Below, piece by piece: positions 1-12,262 of a stretch of DNA of 64,000 nt. Numbering within the stretch: position 1 is the stretch's first letter; every line of letters begins with the position of its first letter. The stretch is from Utricularia gibba. Its lineage: Eukaryota > Streptophyta > Magnoliopsida > Lamiales > Lentibulariaceae. A program made the position numbers and the translations under genes. The stretch lies in NCBI GenBank assembly GCA_002189035.1, contig NEEC01000019.1, positions 1 to 64,000 on the forward strand. Direction: 5' to 3'. The notes under the pieces are model-generated. The model searched no databases and was not told the origin of the DNA. It worked only from the letters and a program-made list of their open reading frames with translations.

Positions 1-568
1 GCACACCAGAAAAAGCCGTGCTGTAAAAAAAAAATATCTTATACAAAATTAGAGTTTGAGGCTTAGACACTATGCACTCATCATTTTCCCTGAACATATT
101 CAATGGTCTGGCCAACCACTCTAGGAGGAATAAGGATGAACACAGGTAAAACCCATACATGTCACTAAGTTCTATGTTGTAGTGGAAGAGCTCTCAAGTC
201 TCTATGTTCTTTGTTAAGTACCTCCATGTGCATCATTTTCATTTTCAGCCATCATTCTTGTTACAATTTGTATGTGTCTTGCAAGGTAAAACCCATACAT
301 GTCACTATTAGTCTGCCACTGCCTGTTAGGATCAAGTTCGTGCCCGTGCAGATGTGATTTTTTAACACATGAAGCATGCGAGTAACTTCTACTATCTGTG
401 CTTGAGTGACAATATTCTTACCCGCACTTGCTACCTCCTCTCTTCACTCCTTGCATGGATAGCATGAATCGAAACCTTTTCTTTGCCTCAGCAGACTCAA
501 TCTTCGATTTTCTGTTTTATTTTCTGTTTTAGACTTGAGGACAAGTCTAGAGTCGTTGTAGGATAGTG
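1..568 (+). mobile_element. 3' non-coding tail of gypsy family C (copy C1)
   Basis: No open frame of note. The stretch is recognisably similar to 43975-44460 and, near its end, to 62650-62727; all three lie just upstream of a family C LTR. It ends in a purine-containing block with the motif GAGGACAAGTCTAG followed by GTGTGATAACAC, the usual layout of a polypurine tract before the 3' LTR in plant Ty3/gypsy elements of the Athila/Tat type. The left part of the element lies outside the window. Identity as the untranslated tail of an LTR element is inferred from the repeat relation and the LTR that follows. Confidence 0.6.
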
Positions 569-1734
569 TGATAACACCGTTTTTATTGTGTTTTTATATA
601 TGTTTTTAAGTGTGTTTTGTAGGGTTAAATGTTGCTTAGGGTGCTAAAATGTCTTCTTTTGCATATTTAGACTGTTGAAATATGTTTATTGTGAAAACAG
701 ACTCAATTGGCAACAATTGAGCAGAAAACTCTAATATTTCGTCTAGTCTATGTTTTAAGTCTTATCAGGGTAAGAGCTAGTACTGTAGCAGCGCACTTTC
801 CGCGCTGACAAGTCAAAGGAGATAGAAAAGCTATACAAAAGTCACTTTCCGCCGAAAGTCGCCGCCCTTCTGAAAAGATAAGATTTGGAGTAGAGATCTC
901 CCTTCTAGAAGACTCAGGAAAGAACAATGCTACCCTTAATTTTGAGCTGCAAAAGGGAAAAGGAAGGGAGAGAAGAGAGAGAGTACACTGTGCACGCAGA
1001 GTGCACAGACAGAGAACAGGAGCGAGCGGGAGCAAGGAGAACTCCGTTTCTCCAGGGAACGACTCCGGTGACCTCCAGATCTACGTGTTTACACCGTCTT
1101 TTCGCCCAGAAACTTGATTTCCAGCAGATCTATGACCGAGAGCAACCGCTAGACACTTCATTTTCTATTTTCTGCACTTATATTTCGTTAACAACTAGCT
1201 GCTATTTCCTTCAACGTTTACATGCTTTCTGTTATGTTCTTGCACCTTGTCGTGAACGATAAATTCTCTGTAGACCTTATTTCTGCGTTTAATCATGTTC
1301 TTGACTAAGCCTTTCATGTTTGCCTTTAAGCGTTCTTAAGATGGGTTTAAGTCTATGGGTTCTCTTGAGTGACACAAAGAGCCAGACCTTGGTGTAAAAC
1401 CCATCCAAATTACTTTTATTTTATGTTTTCTGCATCTTTATATTAATTTCAGTCCCTTTTCACCCTTGCAACCCATTCCTTTCAGTCACTGTTATTTTAG
1501 ATCTTACCTGCATTAGAACTAAATCCCAGAAAACCCCCCTGTTTCAAGTAATTGTGTTGAACTTCAGAAAATTGCAACCATTCCCTGTGGATTCAACCCT
1601 TGCTTTCCACGCTACATTAATTCTTGTGATTTGTGTAGTAAAATAGCTCGGTTTATAAATTTCTTTTGATGCGTTGAATGTGCTAAACCGCGACATTTAG
1701 CAACCCCATTCCCAACGTTCATCAGAGATCCAAC
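569..1734 (+). mobile_element. 3' LTR of gypsy family C (C1)
   Basis: About 1,166 bp running from TGATAACACC to TTCATCA. The first ~350 bp match 44480-44800 with many substitutions, and the start matches 62728 onward. The distal part carries CCCTGTGGATTCAACCC, typical of the R/U5 end of plant gypsy LTRs. Immediately after the proposed end the sequence is copia RT, so this element appears to be inserted in copia H. The matching left target duplication would be outside the window. Confidence 0.6.
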
Positions 1735-3229
1735 ATCATTTGAAGTGGCTGTACAAAATCCGAAATGGAGAGATGCCATGAAGGAAGAAATGAATTCTAT
1801 ACTTGAAAATGAAACACGAGAGTTGGTTGATAAACCTATTGGCCTGAAGTGGTTATTCAAAACAAAAATGAATGCAGATGGTTTAGTTAACAAATATAAG
1901 GATAGATTAGTAGCCAAAAGATATAATCAGATCAAAGGAATAAATTTTCATGAGATTTTTGCACCAGTAGCAAGATTTGACACGATTAAATTACTTCTTG
2001 CCATTTCATCGGTTCATGGATGGAACGCGTATCACATGGATGTGAAGACTGCGTTTTTGAATGGTGTGTTGGAGGAGGATGTTTTTGTTGGACAACCAAA
2101 GGGCTTTCAAGTGTCAGGTCATGAAGACAAAGTATTGAAGCTAAAGAAATCTCTCCATGGGTTGAAGCAATCTCCTAAATCATGGAATGAAGATAACTTT
2201 CTGTAGGGTATTGGTTTCATGAAAACATATAGTGATTACTCACTGTATGTTAAAGGAACGGGAGATGATCGTTTATGTTGATAATCTTATGATTACCTTA
2301 GGTGATGAAAGGAAGATTGAAGTATTCAAAGGTCTACTCAAAAAGGAATTCAAGATAATTGACCTTGGAATGATTTCCTACTATTTAGGCAGGGAAATTC
2401 ATCAACTTGAAGGTGTTGAACATTCATATCTCAGAAGAAGTATTGTAATGAACTTTTTGAAAGGTTTGGGTTCAAAGATGTCAATCCTTCAAAAACTCCC
2501 TTGAATTACAAACATGTGATTCGAGAAAACAATCAAGGAAGAAATGTAGATGCTACTACCTATAGAAGTATGTTGGAACCCTCATCTATCTCCAGCATAC
2601 AAGGTCTGACCTGTGTTTTTGTGTAACTGTCTTATCTTGCTTCCTCAACAAACAACCAACAACTCACATGGCAATTGTGAAAAGAGCTTTCAGGTACATA
2701 AAATCTACTACTAATTCGGATTGTTCTATCTCTATGAAGGTGAAAAACCAGTCTTCCAACTTAGAGCCTATTCAGATTGTGATTATGGTATGGCTGAAGA
2801 TAACAAGAGTACATTTAGTGTAGTTTTCAAAGAAAAAAAGGTGTCAGCACAATCAACAGCTGAAGCAGAATACATCTCTATAGCACATGCTTCGAACTAT
2901 TGCGTTTGGTTGAGACAGACGTTAAACGAACTTGGATTCATTCGGATGGAAGCTACATACCTGCTTATGGGTAATCGAGCTGCAATCACCATTGCTAAGG
3001 ATCCAACAAACTTCAAAAAAGCCAAACACATAAGAATCAGGTATCATGTCATAAGGAATTACATCAAGGAGAAGAAGATTAAAGTGTAGTATGTTGAGAG
3101 TGGGAATCAGCTTGCTGAAGGGCTCACCAAAGGTTTGAACAGAGTTCAATTTAAGGTAGCAAGGAAGAACATGAATCTCATGACTACAGTAGACTTTCTC
3201 AAGTTGGAAGATCTCGGTCTTGGGGGGAG
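1735..3229 (+). pseudogene. Ty1/copia pol fragment H: reverse transcriptase and RNase H, broken
   Basis: Reverse transcriptase and RNase H copy retrotransposon RNA into DNA inside virus-like particles; this copy is dead. RT begins mid-protein at AVQNPKW, continues through MDVKTAFLNGVLEEDVFV and LKKSLHGLKQ, then meets a stop at about 2204. A second open piece (2232-2504) holds the catalytic box as YVDN instead of YVDD. RNase H lies in 2721-3089 with YSDCDY and AEAEYIS, but the usual CDN site reads MGN. A stop at 3087-3089 separates it from the tail QLAEGLTKGL. The upstream gag, protease and integrase are cut off by the family C LTR. It closely resembles minus-strand copia M at 13000-13779, so the two belong to one family. 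Confidence 0.85.
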
Positions 3230-3527
3230 TATTGGAGATCAGCCTCAATCCAAAGCTTGAATGTGATTAGAAGTACCAATCTTGTGTCATAAAGTCATGT
3301 TTTAGTTGAAAAGTGTTGGGTTCGAGTAGTTGGGCTTTTCTGTATGTTTTTAATGATTGGCCCACTGATGGTAACCTAGGTTTTGGGTATATATAAACAC
3401 TACTAGGAAAAGTGTGAATTACGTTTTCGGTCATTGTTATTGTTCATAATTCGTTTTTCATCCAAGGTGATCTCATAAGAATTATCTCTTTGTTCCTTCC
3501 CAAGACTCTATCTTTCTTGGATCAACA
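3230..3527 (+). mobile_element. 3' LTR of copia H
   Basis: The run TTGGGGGGAG (polypurine tract) is followed by TATTGGAGATCAGCC and the LTR ends at TTGGATCAACA, 298 bp. The first dinucleotide is TA where the sister LTR at 15313-15636 has TG. A promoter-like TATATATAAA sits at 3388-3397. Sequence similarity to the minus-strand LTR of copia M runs over the whole length. Confidence 0.8.
3388..3397 (+). promoter_or_regulatory. TATA box in copia H LTR
   Basis: TATATATAAA inside the LTR, at the place where the U3/R promoter is expected. The same motif is present in the sister LTR on the minus strand near 15450. Confidence 0.5.
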
Positions 3528-3972
3528 AAGGGCCTATGGGAGAATCAACAAAGCGATGAGGCGTTAGGCGTAGAATTCAACCTTCTCAAAGTGGATCAAC
3601 TTGACTAGAAAAGGTCCATTATTTCCAAATACATTATTATTACTACTTTTCTTCTAAGAAGACCCAATCCTTCATCTATATAAGAAGGGCCTCACTCTTG
3701 TTAAAAGGGAACTTGGATGGTAATCACTTTTCGGAGCAATGCTCCTTCTTTAAGTTCTTGTAGAACTTCAGACTTATCAAGTCTTGCTTGTGGTGTCTAG
3801 TGTGTGATATCACTCCCAATTCCTTCCTTTATTCTGTGATTGTGGTACTATTTCATAGTTTGTGTTGCAAGGATCTTTCAAATCCTTGAGGGCCAACTTC
3901 TTTTCCTTGGGATTGCTTCTTCTAAACCAAGATCTGGTTTGCCAATCACTTGTTGATTGGAGGGTCGTATTA
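3528..3972 (+). mobile_element. 5' LTR of gypsy family I (I1), left part missing
   Basis: Similar to 18160-18604 (I2 LTR): shared CTATATAAGAAGG promoter segment (TATA at 3677-3683), a stretch ending in CTTATCAAGTCTTGC, and the terminal CACTTGTTG...GGGTCGTATTA. It directly abuts the end of the copia H LTR, so copia H probably inserted into it and the missing left part lies upstream of the window. The primer site follows. Confidence 0.65.
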
Positions 3973-3974
3973 GG

Positions 3975-3987
3975 TGGTATCAAAGCC
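3975..3987 (+). other. Primer binding site (tRNA-Met type) of gypsy I1
   Basis: TGGTATCAAAGCC, one change from the plant initiator tRNA-Met primer site TGGTATCAGAGCC, three bases after the LTR end. This supports the LTR boundary and the orientation. Confidence 0.75.
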
Positions 3988-4619
3988 AATCTTTCTCTTC
4001 TTGATATCCTATCTATCTTGTTGTCGTTTCGTTCCAAAGAAAAGAAACCAATAAAAAACCCAGATCTAACTGATTTGCTTATCTTGTCTTTGCTTATCTC
4101 TTCCTCTGAAAAGAAAAACCAAAAGGGGGTTCCTTATCTTTGTTTGTTCTGTCCTATTCTTCTGGTTTGCTGCAAAAAGAAAAAAAAAACGTGTTGAAGG
4201 AAGAAAGAAGGTTAGCAAATTGATTCCATTGAATTTTCTACTTACCAAACAATAGAAAAGTAAAAAAAAAAAAGTCTAGCCACTTAAATTCATTGAATCT
4301 TCAATTTACCAAACAAAATAAAAGTCAATATTGTACAACTTTGTCTATTGTCACACTTATATTCCATTTTAACTCTTTTTAATTGTCTATCTACCTCTTT
4401 TGTACTAATTACAACAAGTTACCTTCTATCCTGGTATTCCTACTCTTACTTTATCATAATTACTATTTCCATCACCAACTCCTATATTGCTCATTTTCCT
4501 TATCTGACTGTTTAACCTATCCACCTTTATCTCTTTAAACCACACTTAGATTTTTAATTCTATCTTTCTTTCGTTGTTCTTTTTCCTTCTTTTTGTCTAC
4601 ACTTTTCTCTTGAAGTAGG
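3988..4619 (+). mobile_element. Untranslated leader of gypsy I1
   Basis: Pyrimidine-rich and A-rich leader between primer site and gag, without a supported gene. A similar leader follows the minus-strand primer site at 21060-21085. It contains poly-A runs near 4170 and 4262. Confidence 0.5.
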
Positions 4620-5400
4620 ATGTGGAGCTCTAATAACCCTACAGAAGAATCAAATGCTATGGATGCTCGTTTCTTATTCACTGCAATGCAAAGAGAGTTT
4701 AAGAGATTGCAGAGATGCATGGAGCAAATCCGCATCAAACTAGAGGAACATGATGAATCTCTCAAGAACATCAAAAAGCAAGGAGAGGACAGTATCTCCA
4801 ATGGTAGAACAAGAATTCCAACACACCATAGAACGAAGATATCAAAGAAATAATAAAAACTAAGGAGAAATAATAAAAACAAATCACGATGCAAGATATG
4901 ATAAAAACAACCTTGATGAGTATGATTCATCTGGAGGTGATGATATAGAATGAAGATATCAAAGAAATTGGAGGTCAAATCATGATGCAAGATATGATGA
5001 AAGACTAAGGGGTAGACACACACTGAATACAAAGAATTTGATAACATCAAGATGAAACACCTTCCTTTTCAAGGGAAAAACGATCCAAATGCCAACTTGG
5101 AGTGGGAGACTCGTGTGGAGCACGTGTTTGATTGCCACAACTATTCTGAAGCCAAGAAGATCAAGCTTGCTGTTGTTGAGTTTACAGATTATGCCATAAC
5201 TTGGTGGGATAAAATAGTACTCAACAGAAGACAAAATGATGAAGAACCAATTCGTACTTGAGAACAATTCTCAAATTGCGGTGCCAATCAGTAAAATTCG
5301 AGCCAACCAACTTATTGGACTCTAGAATGGATCTCAAATTTACGCTGGAAGAAGAGAAAACAAACACATCATGTAGTGTTCCTTAAATCACATCTAACTG
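4620..5400 (+). pseudogene. Ty3/gypsy gag fragment of family I
   Basis: Gag forms the nucleocapsid particle of the element. The start ATG at 4620 opens a 77-residue piece with a heptad-like segment (MQREFKRLQRCMEQIRIKLE, residues 23-42) typical of gypsy gag N termini. After a break, 5052-5261 carries the retrotransposon gag core (FQGKNDPNANLEWE, VFDCHNY, AVVEFTDYAITWWD). A stop follows and weak similarity runs to about 5400, where gag is truncated. A similar N terminus lies on the minus strand at 12263-12471. The matching pol is not here; a pol of compatible type lies at 15828-18017. Confidence 0.75.
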
Positions 5401-6270
5401 GTCTTTATTAAATGTGATATACTCCCACTATGTTTTTCGAGATGGCAGCCCCTTACTGACAAAATGAGAAAATCACATTTTCTTAGTGAGACAGTGTCCC
5501 ATTTCATTCATCTCCACCTTGCCTGTAGCCAACAAGCTTTAATGAATGAAACAGGTAGTCATGCCAATTGTATCTATGATACAACCACTGTATTATTGAG
5601 TCATCAACTCTTGATGTAAAAACTATTTACCTCAACCTTTCCTCCAATTTTACCAACCTTGGCTTTAGTCAACAAGTTGATAAAATTAGTTAAGCCAACC
5701 CACCGTGAATCTTAGTTATTTGATTCACTAAGCTTAGTTATTTGATTCCTCTCCTTATGTCAGTGGAAGGAATAAGCTTAGTTATTTGATAGGGGATTTT
5801 TCCATAGGCAACACTTGCACTATAGATATCGATATCCTATCAGATAGGAATCCTGACAACCCTTGCCCTTTCGTTCATAACGCATCATTTCCCTCGATTT
5901 TCATACATAAAGCTCGAAAATCCTAATTGACCCTAGATGCCTTGGTCAGAAATAAATTATCAAACATCATATGCATCGATAATTCACCAATATGATCATC
6001 ATAATCAAAATTCGTGCAAAGGCCATCATGCCCCACGACTACACACATATAAAGCATCATCATGCTGCGCATATACACGTAAGATATGATTCTCGAAAGC
6101 ATCAATCATGAATAAAATTTCGTGCATCCTAAGGCAGCAAAACAATCCAAAATAACCAGATTTCGTGCATCACATGCTTATGATGATCGCCAGCAAGGCT
6201 ACATACGAGAACATCTCGCAATCACATGCTGTCACAATAATTGCCGGCAAGGCAACATACGAGAACATCT
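5401..6270. other. No gene recognised; short local repeats
   Basis: No supported coding region. Three copies of CTTAGTTATTTGAT occur at 5711-5724, 5733-5746 and 5777-5790. A unit of about 30 bp ending ACATACGAGAACATCT is repeated at 6186-6215 and 6241-6270. The piece 5905-6270 is unlike its neighbours in texture but I cannot assign it. Confidence 0.5.
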
Positions 6271-6411
6271 AACTCTCATGTTTCATTTTCAAGTAGAATT
6301 CATTTCTTCCTTCATGGCCTCTCTCCATTTCGGATTTTTTACAGCCATTTCAAATGATGTTGGATCTCCTGTCAATAATTCAGCCAAAAGATCAGCTACA
6401 GCATCTTGGAC
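6271..6411 (-). pseudogene. Copia RT scrap (same family as H and M)
   Basis: About 140 bp nearly matching 13630-13765, the N-terminal part of copia M reverse transcriptase, in the same minus orientation. It has no continuation on either side, so it is a truncated fragment; the right side joins family K pol directly. Confidence 0.7.
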
Positions 6412-7752
6412 TAACCTATCTGATCACACCTGAAACGACCAACGCCCGGAGCATCCATTGTTTGCATTATTCGCGTCCTTGTAATTGTTGTTTCAGCCAG
6501 TGTGTCGTAAAGGGTTTTCACTTTGCGCTTCTTCAGTGTGCCAGTAGCCTCGCATCGCCATCTATCTTGCACCACCTCTAATTAGAGATCCGCTGTCCTG
6601 CGCACAAGCGGCCATGCCTTCATGGGTTCTTCCTACTTTACACCATCCACGACCTTAGCTACCCTACCGGAGTGGTGTTTGACTACCAGGTCGTCCTCCC
6701 TGAGCACTTCAATCCATCTCATTAGCCTCGTGTTCTTTTCCTTTTGAGTGAACGAGTACTTGTGACTCTTTTCACACTCGACTTCACCCAATGCAGGCAG
6801 TGCTTCCGTAACGAACATGCGAAAGCAACAACCGCTATTTCCACGTCATGAGTAGGGTAACTTTATTCATGAGGATTTGGCTTCCTAGAGCCGGATGGTC
6901 TAATGCCTTCTTGCTGCATCAAGCACATCCTGAGATGCATCACTATGACTACCGATATTCCCTCCCATCGTAGGTTGTGTAAGGGTGTCTAGGGGAATGA
7001 AAACTGCGCTCACAAATCTCGGGCCATAAGTGTTTCGCTCCTTTCTTCGTCCACTCACGGAAGGAGTACTGCAATCCCTGAATGTCCTTTAAGAAACTTC
7101 CGATAGCAACCTGCCGTTTGCAACCAACCTCGAAACCCCCTGTGCACTTTCAGCTTGAGGGGACACCGCCGCCACTGTATTTGTTCGAATCCACCGTGGC
7201 GCCTTCTGTTGACGCTTTGTGTCCATGAGACGAGGAACTTGAAAACCGGGAAATCATCTTTACTGAACTTGCCGTACAACTGACAGCCCCGCAAACGCTG
7301 CAAACCGGCTCCAAGAAGCTGCCCATGCTGCTCCTCATCCCGGGGATAAATCAGAATAGCATATATGAACACAATCACAGAGTCATCCACAGAAGCAACA
7401 AGCACACTTGTCCTTAACCCCATGAATACAACAGGGCGTTTGTTGATCCAAAGGGAATCAGCGTGGACCCATAGTGAACATGTCTCGTCCTAGATGACGT
7501 TTTCGGAATGTCCTCTGTGTCTTACGCTTTGCACATGATAACCTAAACTTAACTCCAACGATCGAAACGCCGTAGCACCAATAATGGATCATGTGGTTAT
7601 CAACGGTCACTCTAGCCCCAAGACTCGTAGGACACTCTAGAACGCCTCTAAACCTCTTGAATTCCTTCTCGTCTCCAATGTTTTCCGTGTTGTTGTGGCC
7701 ACCCTCGAAATCTTGAGAGGATCATGCCCCTAAGCCTCCTCAAATTCAGTAC
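6412..7752 (-). pseudogene. Family K chromovirus-like pol remnant (RT and RNase H)
   Basis: Reading right to left, a degenerate RT occupies about 7450-7010, with DDSVIVFIYAILIYPRDEEQ where the family has the catalytic VFIDDILIYSR-type motif (the second Asp pair is lost), then LQRLRGCQLYGKFSK. RNase H end lies at 6830-6630, with KSHKYSFTQKEKNTRLMRW and LVVKHHSGR, the segment that follows the TDH motif in gypsy RNase H. Many stops and shifts. The part 6412-6840 has a second copy at 10806-11163. LTR K1 lies just upstream in the same orientation, so this is probably one element with gag and protease deleted. Lineage (Del/Tekay-like) is inferred from the long LTR and RT flavour. Confidence 0.6.
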
Positions 7753-9154
7753 TGTCAGGACCCATGCCTAGGGCCCAAGAGGCATGAGACATGACTGCCA
7801 AACCCCATCAAACGTTAGGACTCAAGGCTACTTAACCCCTTTTGTAGCATGGAGAAATAACATTAAGTTGGCTACATATATATTAACTCGCAACCGTTCA
7901 AACATGCAAAAGGAACTATGTCCAGCCTACTTAGCACATTCCTCACAACATAGCTAAGGTTTCAACAGCTGTTCACGACATGCCACAACTTCTATGGGAA
8001 AACCTCTAGTTTGGTTGACCACCAGACCTTCAGCCATTCCCCTCTACACCTGGAACAAGTTAAAACATGAAGTGGTCATGCTACTGAAGTTTGGTAAAAG
8101 ATAAACGTGCATGAAGTGAAGAAAGAGTGTTTGAGCATAAAATCTCAAAGCCAAGCACATATCCATGTAGTGAGTCCCATTCTCTATCTTTGCCCAATCC
8201 CCTTGACCCTTCAACTTAGGCATCACCTCCAGATCTTAGGAAATGGGCCATGTATTGCCTAAGTCCTTTAGTAGTGTTCAGAAGAGCCACCAACCGAACA
8301 CCACCTCTAAACTCAGACCATAGCATGCATATAACGTGTTCCCTGGCCTTTCTTTTCTGGCTTACCCCATAGGGATGCCTCAGACATGTCTGACATATTT
8401 AGCCATGAATCCCATGGTTAAAACCATGTTGCTAGGAGCGTGGGTCCACACTCCTCTCCATTTCCTATCATAAGTTCACATAGCACGTAGGGAAAAACAT
8501 TGAGCACTCTATACACTTCAAAAGGGAATACCCGTTTGGAAACTGACCAACAAGGGCACCTAATCCTTGGAAAATAACAAATTAGGTTCTGAAAGAAGAA
8601 TTTTAGGGACTCTAAATAGATTTGAAGCATTAAGATCAGAAGGACGTGCCCTGCTGGACTTTTCACACAAAGAAGAACAGGGAAGAAAAACGGGTTAATG
8701 AAAACATGAAAGAAATCTTTCTAAGACAACATATAACAACACATAGGCAATTAATCGCATATGTTCCAGAGAAGCATCAAGACATGCTTCTAAAAACAGT
8801 AGCACTCATCCCACTTACCTTCCTACAGAAGTAATCCCTTTCTTATGGCTAATTCCACGAAATTCCTTCCTCTTTAGCTCTAACACCCCCTTCCTTCCAC
8901 AACTCTACTTCCTAAGGTATCTCCTCAACAACTCAAAGCAACTATATCCTCCAGAACTTAAGAGACTCCATGAGTCAGCATACCCTCTATCCTGAGGTTG
9001 CCATGTGGTCCTTCCTTTAGATAGCACTTGCTTCATCTTCATTGGTTAATAAAAACAACCCCCATACCGGTGTGGGCCCCATCCCTTATTGATTTCATAC
9101 ATAACCATGATCATTAGAGAGGTAATATGCTAAACCCCAGCATTGGATGTCACA
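7753..9154 (-). mobile_element. LTR of family K (K1)
   Basis: On the minus strand it runs from TGTGACATCC to CCTGACA, about 1,402 bp. The same sequence type recurs at 9444-10390, 19776-20458 and 22321-23450, all on the minus strand. TGTGACATCC is a common start in plant chromovirus LTRs. No gene inside; short open frames are not supported. Confidence 0.65.
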
Positions 9155-9443
9155 GACCATAACAAGTACATATACCTCCCTATGCCTCAGGCATGTGAAC
9201 TGCTCATGTGCTGCGTGCTGCATGCCTGCAATTGCGTTCAGCTCATAAGATGATTTTCAATGCGTATACAACTCAAGGTTCCCATTGATTTCATCAAATT
9301 ATGCCCACTAACATTCCGAAAACGAGCACACAGTGCACCACAGCCGAGGGGTGCGAATAGAGTTCATGAAAATCGTTCTCAGCGTACGAACGGATATCCT
9401 GTTCTGATGTTCGCATGTCGACAGCAAACCGAGAGCTTGAAGT
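9155..9443. other. Spacer between LTRs K1 and K2, nothing recognised
   Basis: About 290 bp without recognisable coding sequence. It follows the start of LTR K1 and precedes the end of LTR K2 (minus-strand reading), so it may be remnant internal or flanking sequence. Confidence 0.35.
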
Positions 9444-10390
9444 TGTCATGACCCATGACCAGGGACCATGACGCATGAGATACGAATGCCAAGCCTTAAT
9501 GAACGCTAGGATGAAGGGTAACGCAACTCTAATACAACGTGGTAAAATGTCATTATGTTGGTTACATATCCATGAACTCATACCAAAAGGAACTACGTTT
9601 CACCTACATAGCATATATCTCGTGACATTGTTGTCGTTTGTACAGCGTTTCGAAGACCCCTGCACAACTTGTTACAGCCCAAACTCCTACTTCGGTTGAT
9701 CACCACACCTTCAACTATTCTCCTGGAAGAAGCGTAAACAATATAGTGGTCATCCTACTACGATTAGGGTAAGAAGAAAATAAAGAGGTACGGAGGATAA
9801 AAACCAAGGAACAAGCACATAACCACAAAGTGAGTCCCATAGTGCATATCTTCGATGAAATCCATTGACCTAGCCATCGCCTCCGTGTCTTAGCATTTTG
9901 GTCATGTGCTTTCGAAGTTCATGAGTGGTGATCCGAAGACCAACGAAGTCACCACCACCTCCAAACGCACACCCTATCATGGACAAACATGTTTTCCTTG
10001 CCCTTTTTGCGTGGCTAAGCCCATGAGGATGCCTCCCGCACGTCTTTCATTTTTAGTCATGAATCCCATGGCTAAAACCTCGTTGCTACTGGCGTGGGTC
10101 AAAACCCGTCTCCAATTTCGAACACATGTTCACATAGCACGTACGGAGGGAACCATGAATGTTCCCTACGCATCTATAGGGTAAAACTCATTTGGGAAGC
10201 AAACAACAGGGTGCCTTGCCCATAAGCGGAATGGTTGAGGCATCCAGAAATGATTTCAAGGACTCTAAACGGAGTTTGAAGTACCAAATTAAACAAGAAA
10301 AGGACGTGGTCTTCTACACTCTTGACGCAACGAAGAACAAACAAGGAGAAAATGGTTAAAAAAACACGGAAGAACTCTTTCCATTCCGGA
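9444..10390 (-). mobile_element. LTR of family K (K2), truncated
   Basis: Minus-strand copy of the K LTR ending at CATGACA (9444 side), aligned with K1 from the shared CCATGAC/GCATGAGA block through the ...CATAGCACGTA... block to about 10390, where similarity stops. The LTR start is missing. RNase H of the same type lies upstream on the minus strand (11163-10806), so K2 may be the 3' LTR of that element. Confidence 0.55.
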
Positions 10391-10805
10391 TCTCATTGCT
10401 TTTGGCAAAAAACTGAAAAAATGTCAATGAAAATCGTTTTGCCCTCCATGCAATTGCTTTTGGATCTCATTGCACCTGAGCGAGCTTGTTGATGGTTTCA
10501 TGTTGTCCTACTGCAGGAAAATGTGATGTGAAACTTTGGTCAATCTGCCTAGATTAACCCTAATAGCATGGCTCTTCATGATTCTTCATGGTATTCCCAC
10601 TATGAGGTGCATTGTGATATGATCAAACTTTCATTCGGGAATCTCCTTGCTTGTTGCTTCCCTCTAGGACTTAGGTATTTTTCTTCTTTAATGCTTTGGG
10701 ATGTTGCACCAGCTTGCTCTCAAGTCATCATTCATTTTGTTGACAAACGGTTGTACATTTGGTTCATATAAGATCTTTTGCTTCACTCCAATTGAGTTAG
10801 GATCA
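10391..10805. other. No gene recognised
   Basis: About 415 bp with no supported coding region or repeat identity. It lies between a truncated K LTR and a K pol scrap and may be decayed internal sequence of the same element. Confidence 0.35.
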
Positions 10806-11163
10806 ACTAACCTATCTTTTCACATCTCAAATGACCAACGCTCAGGACACCAAGTTTCTGCATTCTTCGTGTCCTTGTACTTGTCGTTTTAGCCAATGTG
10901 TCGTAAGGTTCTAACTTCGAGGTTCTTTAATTTGCTGTCATCGTGCACGCAAGCAGCCTTGCCTGATCGTTTCAATCCATTTCCTTAGACTCATGTTCTC
11001 TTCTTTTGAGTAAACAAGTATTTCCAACTCTTAAAACACATGACTTCACCCCATGTAGATAGTGCTTCCATAACTTCAATGTGAAAGCAACAATTCCTAT
11101 TTCTATGTCATGAGATTGGAATAATTCCCTACAACGCTTTTTTTTCCCATTCCTCAGTGTCAT
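10806..11163 (-). pseudogene. Family K RNase H fragment (second copy)
   Basis: Minus-strand frame contains FTLKLWKHYLHGVKS, matching the conserved ALK.WRHYLYG segment of gypsy RNase H, and the nucleotide sequence parallels 6412-6840. The TDH segment after it is degraded. Short, with no flanking pol domains. Confidence 0.55.
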
Positions 11164-11265
11164 TGTGCTGATATTTTATCCTCCTTCAGAGTTGGGATTG
11201 GCTTGCGACAATAGGCTTCCTTTTTGGTTCAATTCCCCAACTTCTGTTGTCAACTAGCTCTCTAT

Positions 11266-12262
11266 TTAATTTATCCACTTTACCAATTACCTCTCATGTA
11301 ATTGTATCATTCTATTTTATATCGATGAGTGATTCTACTACTGTGTGTGACCTTATGCGCTTCTTCAATCAAGGCCGTAATAATGGATTTATTAATTAAC
11401 TCTTAATTAATCAAATCCTTCATTATCGATCATGAGTGATGTCTAGCAACATATCATGATCCTCAAGATTAGAGAATAATCAGGTGAATTGATTGAGCCT
11501 TTCCATGACCAGCCACCATGCAATGAACAACTTTCATCATACTTATATCTCATTCGATACCAAAACATGGGTGTGTCTTGCTGATGTATTGAACTTATAA
11601 TTGCATTCAAGCACTAACACTCAATGACCTACTCAAAGAATTCAAGTGTCGTTACCCTGGGCCCAGGACTTATTGTTAGGCTTTGATGCAATTACTTGAG
11701 ATATGATCTCATCGCTAACTTGAGTGATGAATCCTTTATTGATCAATCAACTATCTCCAACTTTAAGGAGTCACATCTCTACTCATCCATACTAGGCAAG
11801 TCATGGTTAGACTCCCATTAGTAATAAGCGACAATGTGAGCTTAAGATCAAGATAACTTTGTTGACTTCAAGTCTAAGCTTACTTGCACGGCTGTCATAT
11901 TCGAGATCTTGCTACTGACACTTGGTTAGCTTCCCATAGTAGCATCTCGAAGATGAGTTATCCAGTGAATCGATTCTCTAATCGACACCCATACATAGGT
12001 TCTAGTAATCTCATTACATCAATTGTGAGAACCATTGCCCAAACTGTTTAGGGAACTCAATGTGTGCAAGCTTATCCGTATTTGTGATATCATCATTTCA
12101 AAAATACTCTAGCCAGGAAATTTTAACTTGATCATGAGTGCTTGAAGAATCTCACATTATGATCTCATCATAATTTCTATAGCACATATATCAAGTAGAA
12201 GATTTTATCAATGATATAAATTTGCCAATGAGTTGATTGTCTCTAGAACACATACACTAACA
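11266..12262 (-). mobile_element. LTR A (A3), distal end missing
   Basis: Minus-strand copy of the LTR that starts TGTTAGTGTATGTGTTCTAG; the start is at 12262. It follows A1 (29152 onward) closely but stops at about 11266, within the segment reading ATAAATTAAATAGAGAG on the minus strand, so the last ~400-450 bp are absent. It separates a gypsy gag start (12263-12471) from K pol sequence. No coding content. The bases 11164-11265 between it and the RNase H scrap show nothing recognisable. Confidence 0.7.

Noticed and set aside
927-1262. 111-codon ORF in LTR C1 and its antisense partner
   Set aside because: Lies wholly in LTR sequence, absent from the C2 copy, no recognisable family.
4535-5050. 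171-codon minus-strand ORF opposite gypsy gag
   Set aside because: Antisense shadow of the A-rich gag coding strand; no family recognised.
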